Shown: piece after piece, positions 1-11,095 of the stretch
Layout of the letters: each line of letters begins with the position of its first letter
Position numbering within the stretch: position 1 is the first letter of the stretch
Assembly (NCBI GenBank): GCA_050084515.1
Contig: CM114273.1
Span: forward strand, 30,628,001-30,692,000
DNA: 64,000 nucleotides
Direction of reading: 5' to 3'
From: Blasia pusilla
Lineage: Eukaryota; Marchantiophyta; Marchantiopsida; Blasiales
Program-made: the position numbers and the translations under genes
The notes under the pieces: model-generated
What the model was told of the DNA's origin: nothing
What the model saw: the letters and a program-made list of their open reading frames with translations, nothing else
The model's database searches: none

Positions 1-2
1 TT

Positions 3-1990
3 ATCTTCATTGGCTATGCTGATGGAACTAAGGGGTATAATTGCTACATTCCATCCTCTACGCAGCTTATTATTAATCAGGATGTTGTCTTTGATGAGCT
101 AAAGTCATGGTATGCTCCATCTGAGCCTATTCCATCTCTAAAATTGTCTGTTGAGGGGAGAATATGACTATAAACCAACAGAAATTGTCTTCAACTTCCC
201 CAAGTACTAGTGCAGGATTAGGAGAGGTCCTAGATTCATCAGTTAAATCTGTGAGTCCATGGACGGAAAGAATACATATTCACTCTGTTGACACTAGTCC
301 GAGCTCCACTCAGGTGTTAGAGGCATCTACCTCTAAACAACAACTTTGTAGATCAAGTAGAGTTACACATCCAGTTCATAGATTCATAAATGAAGGCTTC
401 CTTGCGACACATCATGCATATATGATGACTACCCTTCAAGAGCAGGAGCTGAGTTATTTTGAAGTAGCTGCGAGTAAAGTCGAATGGATTGAAGCTATGG
501 AGGAAGAGTTTACTGCATTAAGATATCAACAAACATGGGAGTTGGTTGATATACCTTCCAGTAAGGAAGCCATTGGTTGCAAATGGATTTACAAAATCAA
601 GCGCAATCAAGATGGTACAATTAACAAATACAAAGCAAGATTGGTGGCTAAGGGCTATGTACAACAATATGGTATCGATTCTGAGGAAACATTAGCGTTG
701 TTGCAAAGACGGCGACTACGAGAACAGTGGTTGCAGTTGCAATAAGTAAGAAGTGGAGATTACATCACATGGACATCAAGAATGCCTTCTTGAATGGAGA
801 TCTATACGAGGAGGTATATATGACTCAACCACCTGGATACGAGCATCCCAAGTTTCCATTTCGCGTATGTAGGTTGAAGAAAGCTCTATACGGGCTCAAA
901 CAAGCTCCAAGAGTTTGGCATGGCAAGATTACATACGTCCTACAAGAGTTGGGTTTTAGGGTATGTGATTCTAACTCCTCGTTATATGTCTTGAGAGGAC
1001 AAGATCATATAGTTCTCATTGTGTTGTATGTTGACAATCTCTTGATAATTGGGAGTACTGAAGAAATGGTACAACAAGTCAAGCTTAAGTTACAAGCAGA
1101 ATTTGATATGAAGGACTTGGGAGGACTCAAGTACTTCCTTGGTATTGATTTTATCAAGGTTGGAGAGAGCATGTGGTTACTACAACAAAAATATGCTCTT
1201 CATATGCTTTCAAAATATGGTATGACGGCTTGTAAGCCAATCTCTACACCGTTGGACGAGAGCGTGAAGCTAAGAGTGGATGAAGGAGAGCTGCTTGCAG
1301 ATTCTAATATGTACAAGCACATGGTTGGAAGTTTGATCTATCTAACTATAAGTAGACCAGATTTGAGCTATGTTGTTGGCCTAGTGATCCAGTTTATGCA
1401 AGCACCTCGAAAACCTCACCTTGATGCTATGAGGAGAATTATGCAGTATGCGAAATTCTCTATTCAATTCGGGCTTCAATTTGAACCTTCTCCGAGTTTT
1501 GAATTACAGGGATTCACAGATGTTGATTGGGCAGGAAGCGTGTCTGATCAACACTCCACATCTGGTTATTCATTACTTTGGGAAGTGCAGCTATAAGTTG
1601 GGCTTCAAAGAAGCAACCTACAGTTGCTTTACCTTCAACAGAGGCTGAGTACAAAGGAGCAACCTATGCATCATGTGAGGAGGTGTGGCTTTATCGATTA
1701 CTTGTTGAGATTGGTGTTAGTAACTTAGGACTTAGTGTAATATATGCAGACAATATTAGTAGCATCAAGCTTGCTAATAACCTTGTGTTTCATGCTCGTA
1801 CAAAACATGTTGAGGTGCACTATCATTTTATAAGAGAGAAAGTGCTTGCAGGAGAAATTGATCTTGTGTATATAGGTACAAATTAGCAAATTGTTGACAT
1901 CTTTACAAAGTCATTGTCTAAAGATAAGTTTGAGATGTTTAGAAAGGATTTAGGCATTAGAGATATCTTAGGGAAGTTTAATCTTGGTTA
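3..1990 (+). pseudogene. Ty1/copia retrotransposon pol, 3' part (integrase tail, RT, RNase H)
   Basis: The window opens inside a copia polyprotein. From base 3 an open frame reads the integrase C-terminal region (IFIGYADGTKGY ... DVVFDE). At about 470-690 comes the RT start (WIEAMEEEF, GCKWIYKIK, YKARLVAKGY). A frameshift near 690-730 moves the reading to 727-1580, with HHMDIKNAFLNGDL, ALYGLKQAPRVW and the catalytic region. The catalytic box reads YVDN instead of the usual YVDD. A second frameshift near 1575 leads to RNase H (STEAEYKGA, IYADNISSIKLANN, RTKHVEVHYHFIRE), and a stop at about 1884 is followed by the usual DIFTKSLSKDKFEMFRKDLG terminus. With two frameshifts, one nonsense codon and an altered catalytic Asp this copy cannot make active RT. 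The order INT-RT-RH identifies copia. Confidence 0.93.
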
Positions 1991-2213
1991 GTCAATTAAG
2001 CACGATTATCTTAATTAGGATTAGTTGATCACAGTTAGTCTAACTCGAGACTATGGTTAAGGGTAGGGTTAGGGTTCCTTGTACATATCCTATATAATTG
2101 AGAAGAGGACCAGCCTCCACTCATTCTCTCATTGCAAATTTCATTCTCCATGGTGGTGTGTGTATGTGAGAGCCGTTTTCCACCAATTATGCTTGTTTAG
2201 GAGTTTTCCACAA
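1975..2213 (+). repeat. Copia 3' LTR (truncated copy)
   Basis: This segment directly follows the pol terminus. It is strongly similar, in inverse orientation, to 7800-8085 and 37018-37315. Shared landmarks are AAGCACGATTATCTTAA, TCTAACTCGAGA, a TATA-like TATATAATTGAGAAG at about 2091, and CTCCATGGTGGTGTGTG. The copy lacks about 40 bases of the left part seen in the other two. Its right end is set where the sequence turns into the reverse-strand gypsy gag, just after TTTTCCACA; this boundary is approximate. Confidence 0.75.
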
Positions 2214-3016
2214 TGGAGGCACCGTCACTCGTATCGTCTCCCTCAAAGATGACGCGCCTGTTGTTAAAACTCTCTCCTCAATTATGTTGAGCTGAATCCG
2301 CTCGCCCAACAAAAATTTAGACTTGAGAGTAGGCGAACCAACATGTAAGATAGTGGCATCGCGTACTCTCTTCCGCAACTTGCGGTCTAGCATTGCATAC
2401 CAAAACTGAACTGCTTGTGCTTCCATCACACCATGCGTTGCTGTAAACCATGGGAGCCGTACATAGACTTGAAGACTCTCTCCCGCTCTCCGCTGAAACT
2501 CATGAATTGACTTCAGCTTGTCGGTCCTCACCCGTTGATAGTTCCTCCCCAACTTTCAGAAGAACTCAACCAATGGGTTGAACGCGGGTGGTAGGCAACT
2601 GGTCACACTCGTAAGACTCGGGTCGACAATTCCTCAAAGTGTCTCCTCCATGCGGTAAGTGGGTACTATTACAGCCGCCACATCATACATCGTACGCCCT
2701 GTGAGCGAAACATATCCTAGAGACCAAAATAGCCTCCACGCCTCGATCTCCACCTCATGGAGAATCCAAAACTCGTGATAATCATCCATGGGAGGGCCCT
2801 CTAGATGCTGAAAAAGTCCCTTCCACACCATAAAGGGGTCGAATCTCTGTTGGCTCCGCATCCTTTGTGCATCCCACCAACTATCAAACTCCTCCGTAAA
2901 ATCATCCAACTCGATGGTTCCCACCATGCCTGAGAACCGTCAAGGTCCCCTTGTGGATCCATACGTATCACGATCATCCATATCCCACAATAACGGTGTG
3001 GCAACACTCTTGACAC
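2187..3016 (-). pseudogene. Ty3/gypsy gag relic (same family as the methyltransferase-bearing element)
   Basis: On the minus strand two open pieces (3016-2634 and 2552-2187) read a retrotransposon capsid. The block at 2927-2760 has GTIELDDFTEEFDSWWD, FMVWKGLFQHLEGPPMDDY and HEFW, which align with the gag at 12.6-12.8 kb. The second piece, with VRTDKLKSIHEFQRR and the WY-LD-R block, aligns with 13.0-13.25 kb. Where the 12.7 kb copy has a stop after MEF, this copy keeps Trp, which shows the stop there is a mutation. The 3' end of the gag runs into the copia LTR near 2213, so it was probably cut by that insertion. It is broken between 2552 and 2634. Confidence 0.85.
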
Positions 3017-3190
3017 TTCATGGCCTCACGGTTAGCTCAGAATCCATCGATGTCACCTCTGCAGTAACTACAACTCGCGGTTGAGGTGGTTCCTCGTGTG
3101 GAAATCCTCGATACCTAGCCCCACTCCGTGTAAATCCTCCGCCACTTCTACCACTACCACGCTCCCCAATACTCTGTGGATGTGCCATGA

Positions 3191-3859
3191 TGAAACCTGC
3201 AAACTACTATGACTCACTCCCAAGCTTCTAGCTTTGCACTAGAAAATGCCCAAACTATGGACACGCCCCCACTTATCTCACTTGAGATCAACACACGGCA
3301 AATACCCCGCACAGTGAGTCACTCTCGACTAGTGTGGTATACAACCATCCCAACAAGTTCTCTATAATATTTCCGCTAGTGCCGTGCATTCACCAACGCA
3401 CTAACAATATGTGTGTCACCCAAAAATTACCTCAAACATCTTTGTAAGCATCAAGGTAAGTGAGTAAATTCCCTTGTGTGCAGTAGCTAGTCATCACCTC
3501 CCTGTGGGTGTGTTGGTAACAAAACATGCAAAATAACTCTCTTGTTAAGCACACATTGGAGTAATAGAACTGGGATGGGTGACCTGGAAGTTATGGTACA
3601 CTAAATCAGCACCACCTTGCCAAGTCTGCACGCTTGCCAGAAATTTGGCTTGCTAGCGTCTCGCGCCTTCGACGTCTCTCACGCCCAATCGCATCTTCGA
3701 CATCTCTCCCTCCTCGAAGCGTCGAAGCCTCTAAACGCCGAGAGTACCCGTGATTCACCCGACTCACCTCCCGCTTACTTCTATGCCATGCTTCCCTGCA
3801 CCAAACTCGCATGAGAATGGTCACCTCCCGCTAACTTCTCCGCCATGCTTTGTTGCGCC
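3191..3859. other. Spacer, no supported gene
   Basis: The short open frames here overlap on both strands and have no recognisable domain or codon pattern. The left part may be the decayed 5' leader of the minus-strand gypsy copy. From about 3610 the sequence becomes C-rich with repeated CGCCATGC/CACCAAACTC words that continue into the repeat field to the right. Confidence 0.5.
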
Positions 3860-4700
3860 AAACTCAGATGAGAATGGGAACTTGAGTTCAGATTCGCGCC
3901 GCGCCACAAGCGCCGGATTCACAGGAGACCAAGGTGGGAATTGGAACTTGGGTTTTGATTCTTGCCTGCACCAAAAGAGACTACCTCGGAATAGAAAAGG
4001 GCAACGGATTGATCCCAATTGGAACTTGGGTTCCCATTTCTGCGTCGCTTTGCCAACTCGTCCGCTAGTCAACTACAGTTGAGACGCTCCACTGTTCTCC
4101 GACTAAGACAGAATTGGAACTTGAGTTCCAAATCCTCCTTGCTTCCTTGTCACTCCTGCCGTGCCAATCTCTACTACGCAATCGAGATGACCACCATGCA
4201 CTTGAACCACGCCTCAGCGCAACTATGCTTGAAATGGAACTTGAATTCCAAATCCCTTTTGCAACTCCTTGTCACCCTTGCCGCGCCGTGCCATGTCGCG
4301 CCCTTCAGATGACTCGGCCCTTGCTGTTGAATCATAACTTCAGTTTTGATTCCCACTTTGCCACTCTGCTCCAAACTACCTCTTGGAAGGGCTCTCATGA
4401 ATTGGAACTTATTTTCTCATGCCTCCCTCAACTCCACTAACTCTATGGCTAGCAGTCTTACCTACGCTCCACTAACAGCTCCAAACTAGTGGCACTAGTT
4501 CCTCCACACTAGCGGCACCCCAAACCTTTCCAACCTCTAATTGAGGGAAAGCTACGTGGTAGCTTCTTCCTTGCCTTAACCACATTCACCAACAAGGGGT
4601 ATCGGAACTTCAGTTCCGATTGAATGAAGAGCTTTCCTCCTTCTCACTCCTTCTCACTTTCCAAACAAGGGCTATCAGAACTTAAGTTCTCATGCCTTGC
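3860..4700. repeat. Field of degenerate near-palindromic repeats (GGAACTTgAGTTCC type)
   Basis: About nine variants of one short motif recur at intervals of roughly 60-200 bases: near 3876, 3940, 4020, 4110, 4231, 4335, 4399, 4600 and 4677. Examples are TTGGAACTTGAGTTCCAA, CGGAACTTCAGTTCCG and the perfect palindrome AGAACTTAAGTTCT. They are interleaved with words such as CTTGTCAC and GCCATGC, which suggests an old tandem array with a unit of about 100 bases. Open frames on both strands here are by-products of the repeat. Confidence 0.6.
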
Positions 4701-5455
4701 ACAATAGGTCCAGCGCTGCTCTCCCGCCCTTTCCACAACGCTGATCCGCTCATCTGAGGGAATCTACGTGGGTGTGGGGAATCTTTTTGGAAACTTCCTC
4801 AAATGAGCTCCGTTCTGGTCTCGTTTTCACTATTGGACTCAAATTTTCGCGCGATCTATCCAATTGCGAATTTAGATTTCATAAAATCCTACACAATCAA
4901 ACACCATTGTGCCCTACTTACATTTTCTTCTTGCTTGAGTTACCTCCTGCCTAACATTCATCCGATTTGGTCCAGAATCAAGCACACCTCACTCAAAATC
5001 AACAACAAAGTGCACGCGCACTTGCTCACTTGCCCACGCTCAATCAGGTCACGATTGATACTGATTTCCTCACCAGAATTGTCTCAAGGACTCTATCCCT
5101 ACAATCTGATCCTTAATTGCTCCACTCTTGAGCAACTCCACTAGAATTGAGAAGCCTCTCCCTCTTCAAATCCTGTCAAATCTCACTTAGCACAAATTTC
5201 CCAATTCTGAACATCTCACTTTGATTTTTGCAATTATTCTACCCCATGTCCTCCCACATGGTCAAGATACACTAGCTTGCAATTCCTACAAACCCCACAT
5301 CACCACATTTGTACTCTACACAACAAATTGAGTCACACGTTCTCTTCTATTAAGAATCAATGTGCGTCTTCTTAGGATATAAAGTTGAATACGCACTGTA
5401 GACTCTGATGAAATCTGCAATCAAACGTGCTTCATCCAAACAACATACTCATGAT
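4701..5455. other. Spacer, no supported gene
   Basis: I see no coding pattern, RNA gene or clear repeat. Short open frames at about 4772-5144 have no recognisable domain. Confidence 0.5.
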
Positions 5456-5990
5456 TCAGATACACAATGGTTTAACAACAAGAGAAAGTGTATACAAGGA
5501 CTCCCAAAAATATGTGTGATCTTCCTTATTGATCGCTCTTAGCCCACTCTTCAAGAGAGAATCCAGGCTCAATATATGCAAGCCGCACTGTATCACGGAT
5601 CCCAACAAGGGTCTGCAATCCTTAGGAGATGAGCTCCAAATCAGCTTCATCCGAGGTATATCCCCTCTGGGCACCTGCATGTATGACCTGTACGCACACA
5701 TCACCTCCCTCCTAGCAGGTCACTACCAACTTGTAGTACGCACATACTAGCTCCCTAACAACTACACATGTGGTTCCCTCATGAGACCAACTACCAACTA
5801 ACCCATGACCCTATAGGTCCAAGTGGAGCCATAGACGGCTAGGAAGATCAACCTCTCCAAGGTTGCCACTCCTCATAAAGGGGAGGGTGACCTACACTCA
5901 TAGGTCATCTCCTAAGAGCAGGTCACATATGACCTCTGCCCCGCACGCTACAACCTCTGCCTAATACACCTTAGGCATGTTCTTTTCATT
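5456..5990 (-). repeat. Possible LTR-like segment on the minus strand
   Basis: Read on the minus strand, the segment has a promoter-to-leader look typical of an LTR. It is rich in short repeats (GGTCATA / GGTGACCTGC), followed by TTGCATATATTGAGCCTGG, then a run ending in GTATACACTTTCTCTTGTTG. It lies downstream, in minus orientation, of the copia relic at 6.5-8.1 kb but does not match that family's LTR. No partner copy was found in this window, so this is only a tentative reading. Confidence 0.25.
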
Positions 5991-6572
5991 CGGCATAGCA
6001 TATGCTGTCTCAACAATAAATCGATCCTTCCTCTTATCCACTCCATTTTGTTATGGAGTATAACGACAAGTCACTTATTGTGGGATGTCATTCTGATATA
6101 CATATTCATTAAACTCTATTGAAAAGTACTCTCCTCCTCCTCCATCACAACACAATTTGAGCATGTGTTCGCTAGTTTACTACTCTACCATAATTTTGAA
6201 TATTTTGAACATTGAGAATACCTATGACTTGGCTTTGAAAAAATATATACATACATGAGTCATCAATAAATTAAATAAAATATTGGCAACCACTAAGGTT
6301 GTGTTGTGATGATGTCCACGCACCACTGTGAATCAACTTAAGTATCTTTGATACTCTTGTATCTTGCCAATTTCCAAATTGGCAAGCAAAGCATACCTCT
6401 AACATAGTAGGAGTCGATAATTTAGAAAGTCTTATTACTGGATTCGATGATGAAAGACTCTATAATCTTTAAAGATTCATATGCCCAATATTATGATGCC
6501 ACACATTTAGATCTATGACTTGTTGGCTAATTTGACCATACATTGTTGTTTGAATCTCTAGTATAAAAACAT

Positions 6573-7760
6573 CTAATTTATGCCAGATCTTGTTCCTTTG
6601 TCTATCATAATCTGGACATCCATTATTTCAATGAAATAACCATTTGTGTTGAACTTTACTTGATAATCTTGTTCTACTATTTGTCCTACAAAAATGAGAT
6701 TTCTTGCAATGGTAGGAAGATAAAGAATATTTCTTAGAGCACAAAGACCATATGATGCTATTAGAACTTTACCGGTATATGTGGTATGATGTTGAGTATC
6801 AACTAATGTGAGCACTATTGCAAGATCTTTCACCAACTCCATACTACTCAACCATTTAGCTTGTGAGGACATGTGATTTGATGTACCATAGTCGATGTAC
6901 CAATCTATTGTCAAATCTTTCTTGACCAATACTCTCAAATTATGATGATTCCTGACCTAGATTGAGATACTTAGTTTGTAAACGTTGTTGTTCTTGATAC
7001 TGCCCTTGATGTTGTTGCTCCACATACTTTATCTTCTACAATTACTCCAATTCTATTCAAGTGATCAACAATATGTTTGATACTCAAAACAAAGTTATTG
7101 ATGTTTTGCAATCATTTCCTCACTTTGTTCAATTGTTGTTTCAATTGAAGCTTTTTGGCCTTTGTATATGTCTGGAACAACTTTTCCAATGCATCCTAGG
7201 CCTCTTTCGGAGTATGAACATCTTGAATATGACCAATCATTACCAAAGTGATCGTTATTAAAAAGTATTGGATTGCTTGTCTTGCATGTTTATTCCAAGC
7301 GTGAAAATTCAAGTCTAATAAGTCACATTTAGATTTGGCCTCATCACCTATAACAAGCTCCCATAGTTTAGGGTCTCATGCAAAACTTTCAAATATTGTA
7401 ATTCTGCTTATTTAACTTCTCGTCTGTGATTGTTGTGAAGGAATACTCCATGAAGAACCATTTTACTCACAAAATATAATCTTAGGCTATTCACTGCTCC
7501 AATAAAAATATAAACCACTTCTAAACAGAAATTGACCTGAAAATTTCCAAAATTGACCAATTATATGAAAGAACTAGTCGGAATTGGCATGTACAGAGCA
7601 AACTACACAACTTTCCTTCATTAATTACACTATCCTACATTGAAATTGCTCTTGCAAGAGCTCAGAATATCATAATCAAGCAAATTTGGATGCGTTGGAA
7701 AGCTCTCAACAAGCTCTACAAGCTAATTAGAACAAGATTTTGGCATTGTTTTGATTGATA
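6573..7760 (-). pseudogene. Copia gag-protease relic
   Basis: The minus-strand frame 6938-6573 reads a copia aspartic protease: WYIDYGTSNHMSSQAKW, where the usual catalytic DSGAS/T has become DYGTS, then LYLPTIARNLIFVGQI. Upstream on the same strand (about 7500-7000) broken frames carry copia gag words such as the LEKLF-like block complementary to 7170-7200. The 5' LTR of the same family lies at 7800-8085, giving the normal order LTR-gag-protease on the minus strand. Everything downstream (integrase, RT) is missing or too decayed to read between about 5990 and 6570. Confidence 0.8.
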
Positions 7761-7799
7761 CAGACCCAGATTGTTAAATCAATCGGGAAAACCCTCAAA

Positions 7800-8085
7800 A
7801 AGTATAATTGATGGGATACGACTCTCACACTCACACACCACCATGGAGAACAAAACTTTGTAATGAGAGAATGAATGGAGGCTAGTACACTTCTCAATTA
7901 TATGGGGTATGTACAAGCAACCCTAACCCTAATGCTAACCATAATCTCGAGTTAGACTAATTATGATTAACTAACCCTAGTTAAGATAATCGTGCTTAAC
8001 TAACTAACTAAGATTTAGTTTTCCTACTTTGTGTGAGTACCAAATATAGCAGTTCTAGTATCTTATAATCTTGACTATAATTTTG
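7800..8085 (-). repeat. Copia LTR (minus strand)
   Basis: The segment matches 37018-37315 in the same orientation and 1975-2213 in inverse orientation. It contains the complement of CTCCATGGTGGTGTG, the TATA-like region, telomere-like AACCCTAACCCTAA, TCTCGAGTTAGACTAA and the CGTGCTTAA block. It lies immediately 5' of the copia gag relic on the minus strand. Ends are approximate. Confidence 0.8.
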
Positions 8086-9756
8086 TCTTCAGTAATCTTG
8101 AGGATAGCACTAGAAATTTTACTTGTAATTTTAAATGCGGTCTTTTAGGGCCTAATGAAGAAGATACAATCTTTTAAGAGCTTTAGAAAGTTATACCATA
8201 AGCCTATGCCTTTTTCTTTAACTCCTCTATTGTCATACCTCATCAATTCTAGATAATATTAAATCATGAACACGACAATCATGGATTTGATTCTCATATT
8301 GGAGATTGGCTCAAGATTTCCATCCAATGTGGATTCTATTTTGTTTCCAGCCAAACATAATTTGTCCAATTAAATCCATAATTGTTTCATAGACTTGTGC
8401 TTCAAATGGGAAATAAAGGCTAACACAAGAGAAGACAGTTGTTAGTGAATTTAAAAAGAGATATGAATCCTATGTGATTTTTGTTGATAGATCCATGGGA
8501 TTCTTGTTGATTTCATATTCAAAACCTGCTCTCAAAGGTGTAACCAATTCCTAATCACATTACATTGAAAGATGCACTAGAAAATTTCTTAATTTTTTCC
8601 CTAATTGGTTGTGTTACCTCGTTTGTTTGTTAAACTCCCATTTCTTGCCACGCATCCAAGGTTTAAGCACTCTTTGATTTTCACTAGAGGAGGGGATATA
8701 AAGATAGGATTATGTTGTGCACATACACATGGCTACACAATCTAGATCGTTGATCCTCCCAACACATGATACACTTGCATATACATGAAAAAAAAAGATG
8801 CATAGATATACACCAAGACCACAAAAAATTTGAAGTAAAATCAGCTCACAAAACCAAGTCCACTCTAAAATCTACATATAATCTTTAAGCAACATCCAAC
8901 CTCTACCATGAGGGGGTTTGGATACCAACGCCTAGGTTTCTACCAAATCCTAAAAAGTTAACTACTCTAAAGGCTTAACATGAGAAAGATGGCTAGACTA
9001 GAAAGTTGAGAGTCATTCCCAACTTTTCTACCCTTAGGAAGAGCCAAAATAACTCTTCCCCTAAAAATAGGCAAGAACAGTAACCTGCACACATATGTTG
9101 TGGATGACTATTGACTAAGTGAATATATTATATTGCTTGAAATAGCAAAATATAGGGATTGGAATCCGATCACAATAGAGTTGCTGCCAACCTCATCCAA
9201 CCACTTAGGGTGAAGTTATGCTTAAATAACTTGTAGGCTCCCAATAGCTTCAATACGGTAGAACTCCATATGCCAGCCAAATATAATGTAACATTTAAAC
9301 TCATTTAATTTTCAACATGGTAGGGGAAGAGAAAAAGGAATCAATCTTAAATAAGGGAGGAATTCTTAAAGTTATTTTTCGTTAACAAATTCAAAAAGTG
9401 CTTCATAATTATTTTGAATTTAATTTTCAATAAGAGAGATAGGAGAATATGATATAGTTGAAGAAGATGAATATAATGACTTTTTTCCAACCATATATAG
9501 ATAATTCCATCCAAAAATGGATTGGCCCCTCCAAAGGATTAGACACGTTGTCCTCAGCCTAATACACTATACGAAAAAAGTTACCACTTTCTATTAATCA
9601 CAAAAGAGCATATAAGTAGATCAAACCAATTTTTTGTGCTATTTCTCTTGCAATTGTTGGATTAAATGTTGCTGTATTTTCTTGTTTCAACTTATTTATA
9701 TCTTTAATCTTATTTTTGACATGAAAGATTTTAATTTGTATTTTCCATTAATCAAG
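8086..9756. other. AT-rich spacer, no supported gene
   Basis: There are no open frames of note and no domain. The sequence is presumably eroded transposon or intergenic DNA. Confidence 0.5.
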
Positions 9757-10060
9757 CTTGAAAGCTCATTCCCTTTATTGAACCTTCTTTGATGAAGTGC
9801 CAAAGGTATAGTCCTCCTTGCTTTAATTTTTTGAGTAACATTAACCTCTCACTAGAAGAGTGGTGTAGTTTGACGAGAGAGAGAGAGAAAATGTTTTTTT
9901 TTCAAAATTAATTGGAGATATTTTGGTACAAGATTATCTATGTGTGTGGATGCTATAAATGAGTTTGGTATCTTGTATTTATGTATATATGAATGGTTGT
10001 AACCATGTGTATTGTGTAGTGATGTATATGCGTACGAGAAAAGGGGATTATTTTTTTAAA
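9757..10060 (+). repeat. Dispersed repeat also found at 42.39-42.69 kb and partly at 19.40-19.51 kb
   Basis: The first half (AGCTCATTCCCTTTATTGAACC, GTCCTCCTTGC, CCTCTCACTAGAAGAGTGG) aligns with 42390-42500. The second half, with TGTGTAGTGATGTATATGCG, aligns with about 19455-19480 and 42665-42685. The copies at 19.4 and 42.4 kb both lie just downstream of gypsy integrase domains, so this may be 3' LTR or untranslated sequence of that gypsy family. Confidence 0.6.
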
Positions 10061-10631
10061 AGAAACAAGGGATATGAGAAGGTAGGATGGAGTATTTTCC
10101 AAAAGAAAAAAGGATACAAGCTATCTATAACAAATTTTTTTTTTGCATCTAATACATATGCTTGGTAAGAAATTTATAAAGAGTTTTGAAAACAAACAAG
10201 GAAAGAAAGAGAGGAAAAATTTATCAAATGAGGCTAGAAAAGAGAGGGTCTAGGGTTTAGACTTTACAAGATTTTTTCAAAGAAATTAATTTTCAATAAA
10301 GAAGGGAAAAGAGATGAAATTTTAATATGAGAGGGAAAAAGAATCAAATAAATTTTCAAAGGGTGTGGAGGAGGGGAGGGGGAGAAAACATCGTTTTTAC
10401 CCCTAAAAAATTTTCCCTGAATTAATTTGGAGCTCTTTCATTCTTTATTTGTAATATATATTGAATTCGAAATTGTTCTTTCCATCATGTTAAGTCTTCT
10501 GCACAATTCTTTTATATTTTTTTTGCGTTGCACCATTCTTCCAAAAATTCACTTGTATCTTATATTGTGAGGGGCCAACACAAATTACAATCAAATTTTT
10601 AAGAAGAGAGGGAAAGAGGGATTAGGAATTG
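10061..10631. other. AT- and purine-rich spacer
   Basis: The stretch is A/G-rich with homopolymer runs. No gene or RNA is recognised. Confidence 0.5.
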
Positions 10632-11095
10632 TCACATCTGAGTAGCCGATAGGCCGAGATCTATCGTGGATAGGGCGTAGGAGCCAGCGGACTATCTTGA
10701 GTGTAACTTTGTCTTACGGTGTCGGATGAGGTTGGGGATAGGTCCATTGTGTCAAGAAGGTTGTTTCTGACAACTTTCTTGTTGAGGTCTTTCACAATCG
10801 GGTGACTTGTTGACCAGGCCACCCGCCCCTAGTAACCTGTGCGCGCAGGTTACCAAGGGGTGGCTATTTTTAAGGGAAGAGCCTTTTGGCTCTTTCCAAC
10901 CCTATATAAGAGAGGAGGATGGCTTTCCTAAGCCATCTTTCTCATGTTGAGCCCTTGGAGCACGTGTCTTGTATGTGTGTGAGATAGGACTAGGGTATTA
11001 GCCTCTGGATTCCTTGATAGCACAGGGTGGACAAGGCTCGATATGCCAATGTAGATTGAGGAGTGGAGTTTAGGCGGGTGTGTCATTCTTACTAC
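10632..11095 (+). promoter_or_regulatory. Candidate 5' LTR with TATA box and three hairpins
   Basis: The segment begins TGTCACATCTGAG and has a TATA box (CCTATATAAGAG) at 10901-10912. Just before and after the TATA box are inverted repeats: GTAACCTG/CAGGTTAC at 10832-10853, GGAAGAGCC/GGCTCTTTCC at about 10875-10897, and GATGGCTT/AAGCCATC at 10918-10937. The position upstream of gag and the promoter architecture fit an LTR. There is no second copy to confirm the ends, so the right boundary is a guess. Confidence 0.5.

Noticed and set aside
2055-2085. Telomeric repeat (GGGTTAGGG)
   Set aside because: Too short, and found at the same position in three LTR copies, so it belongs to the LTR.
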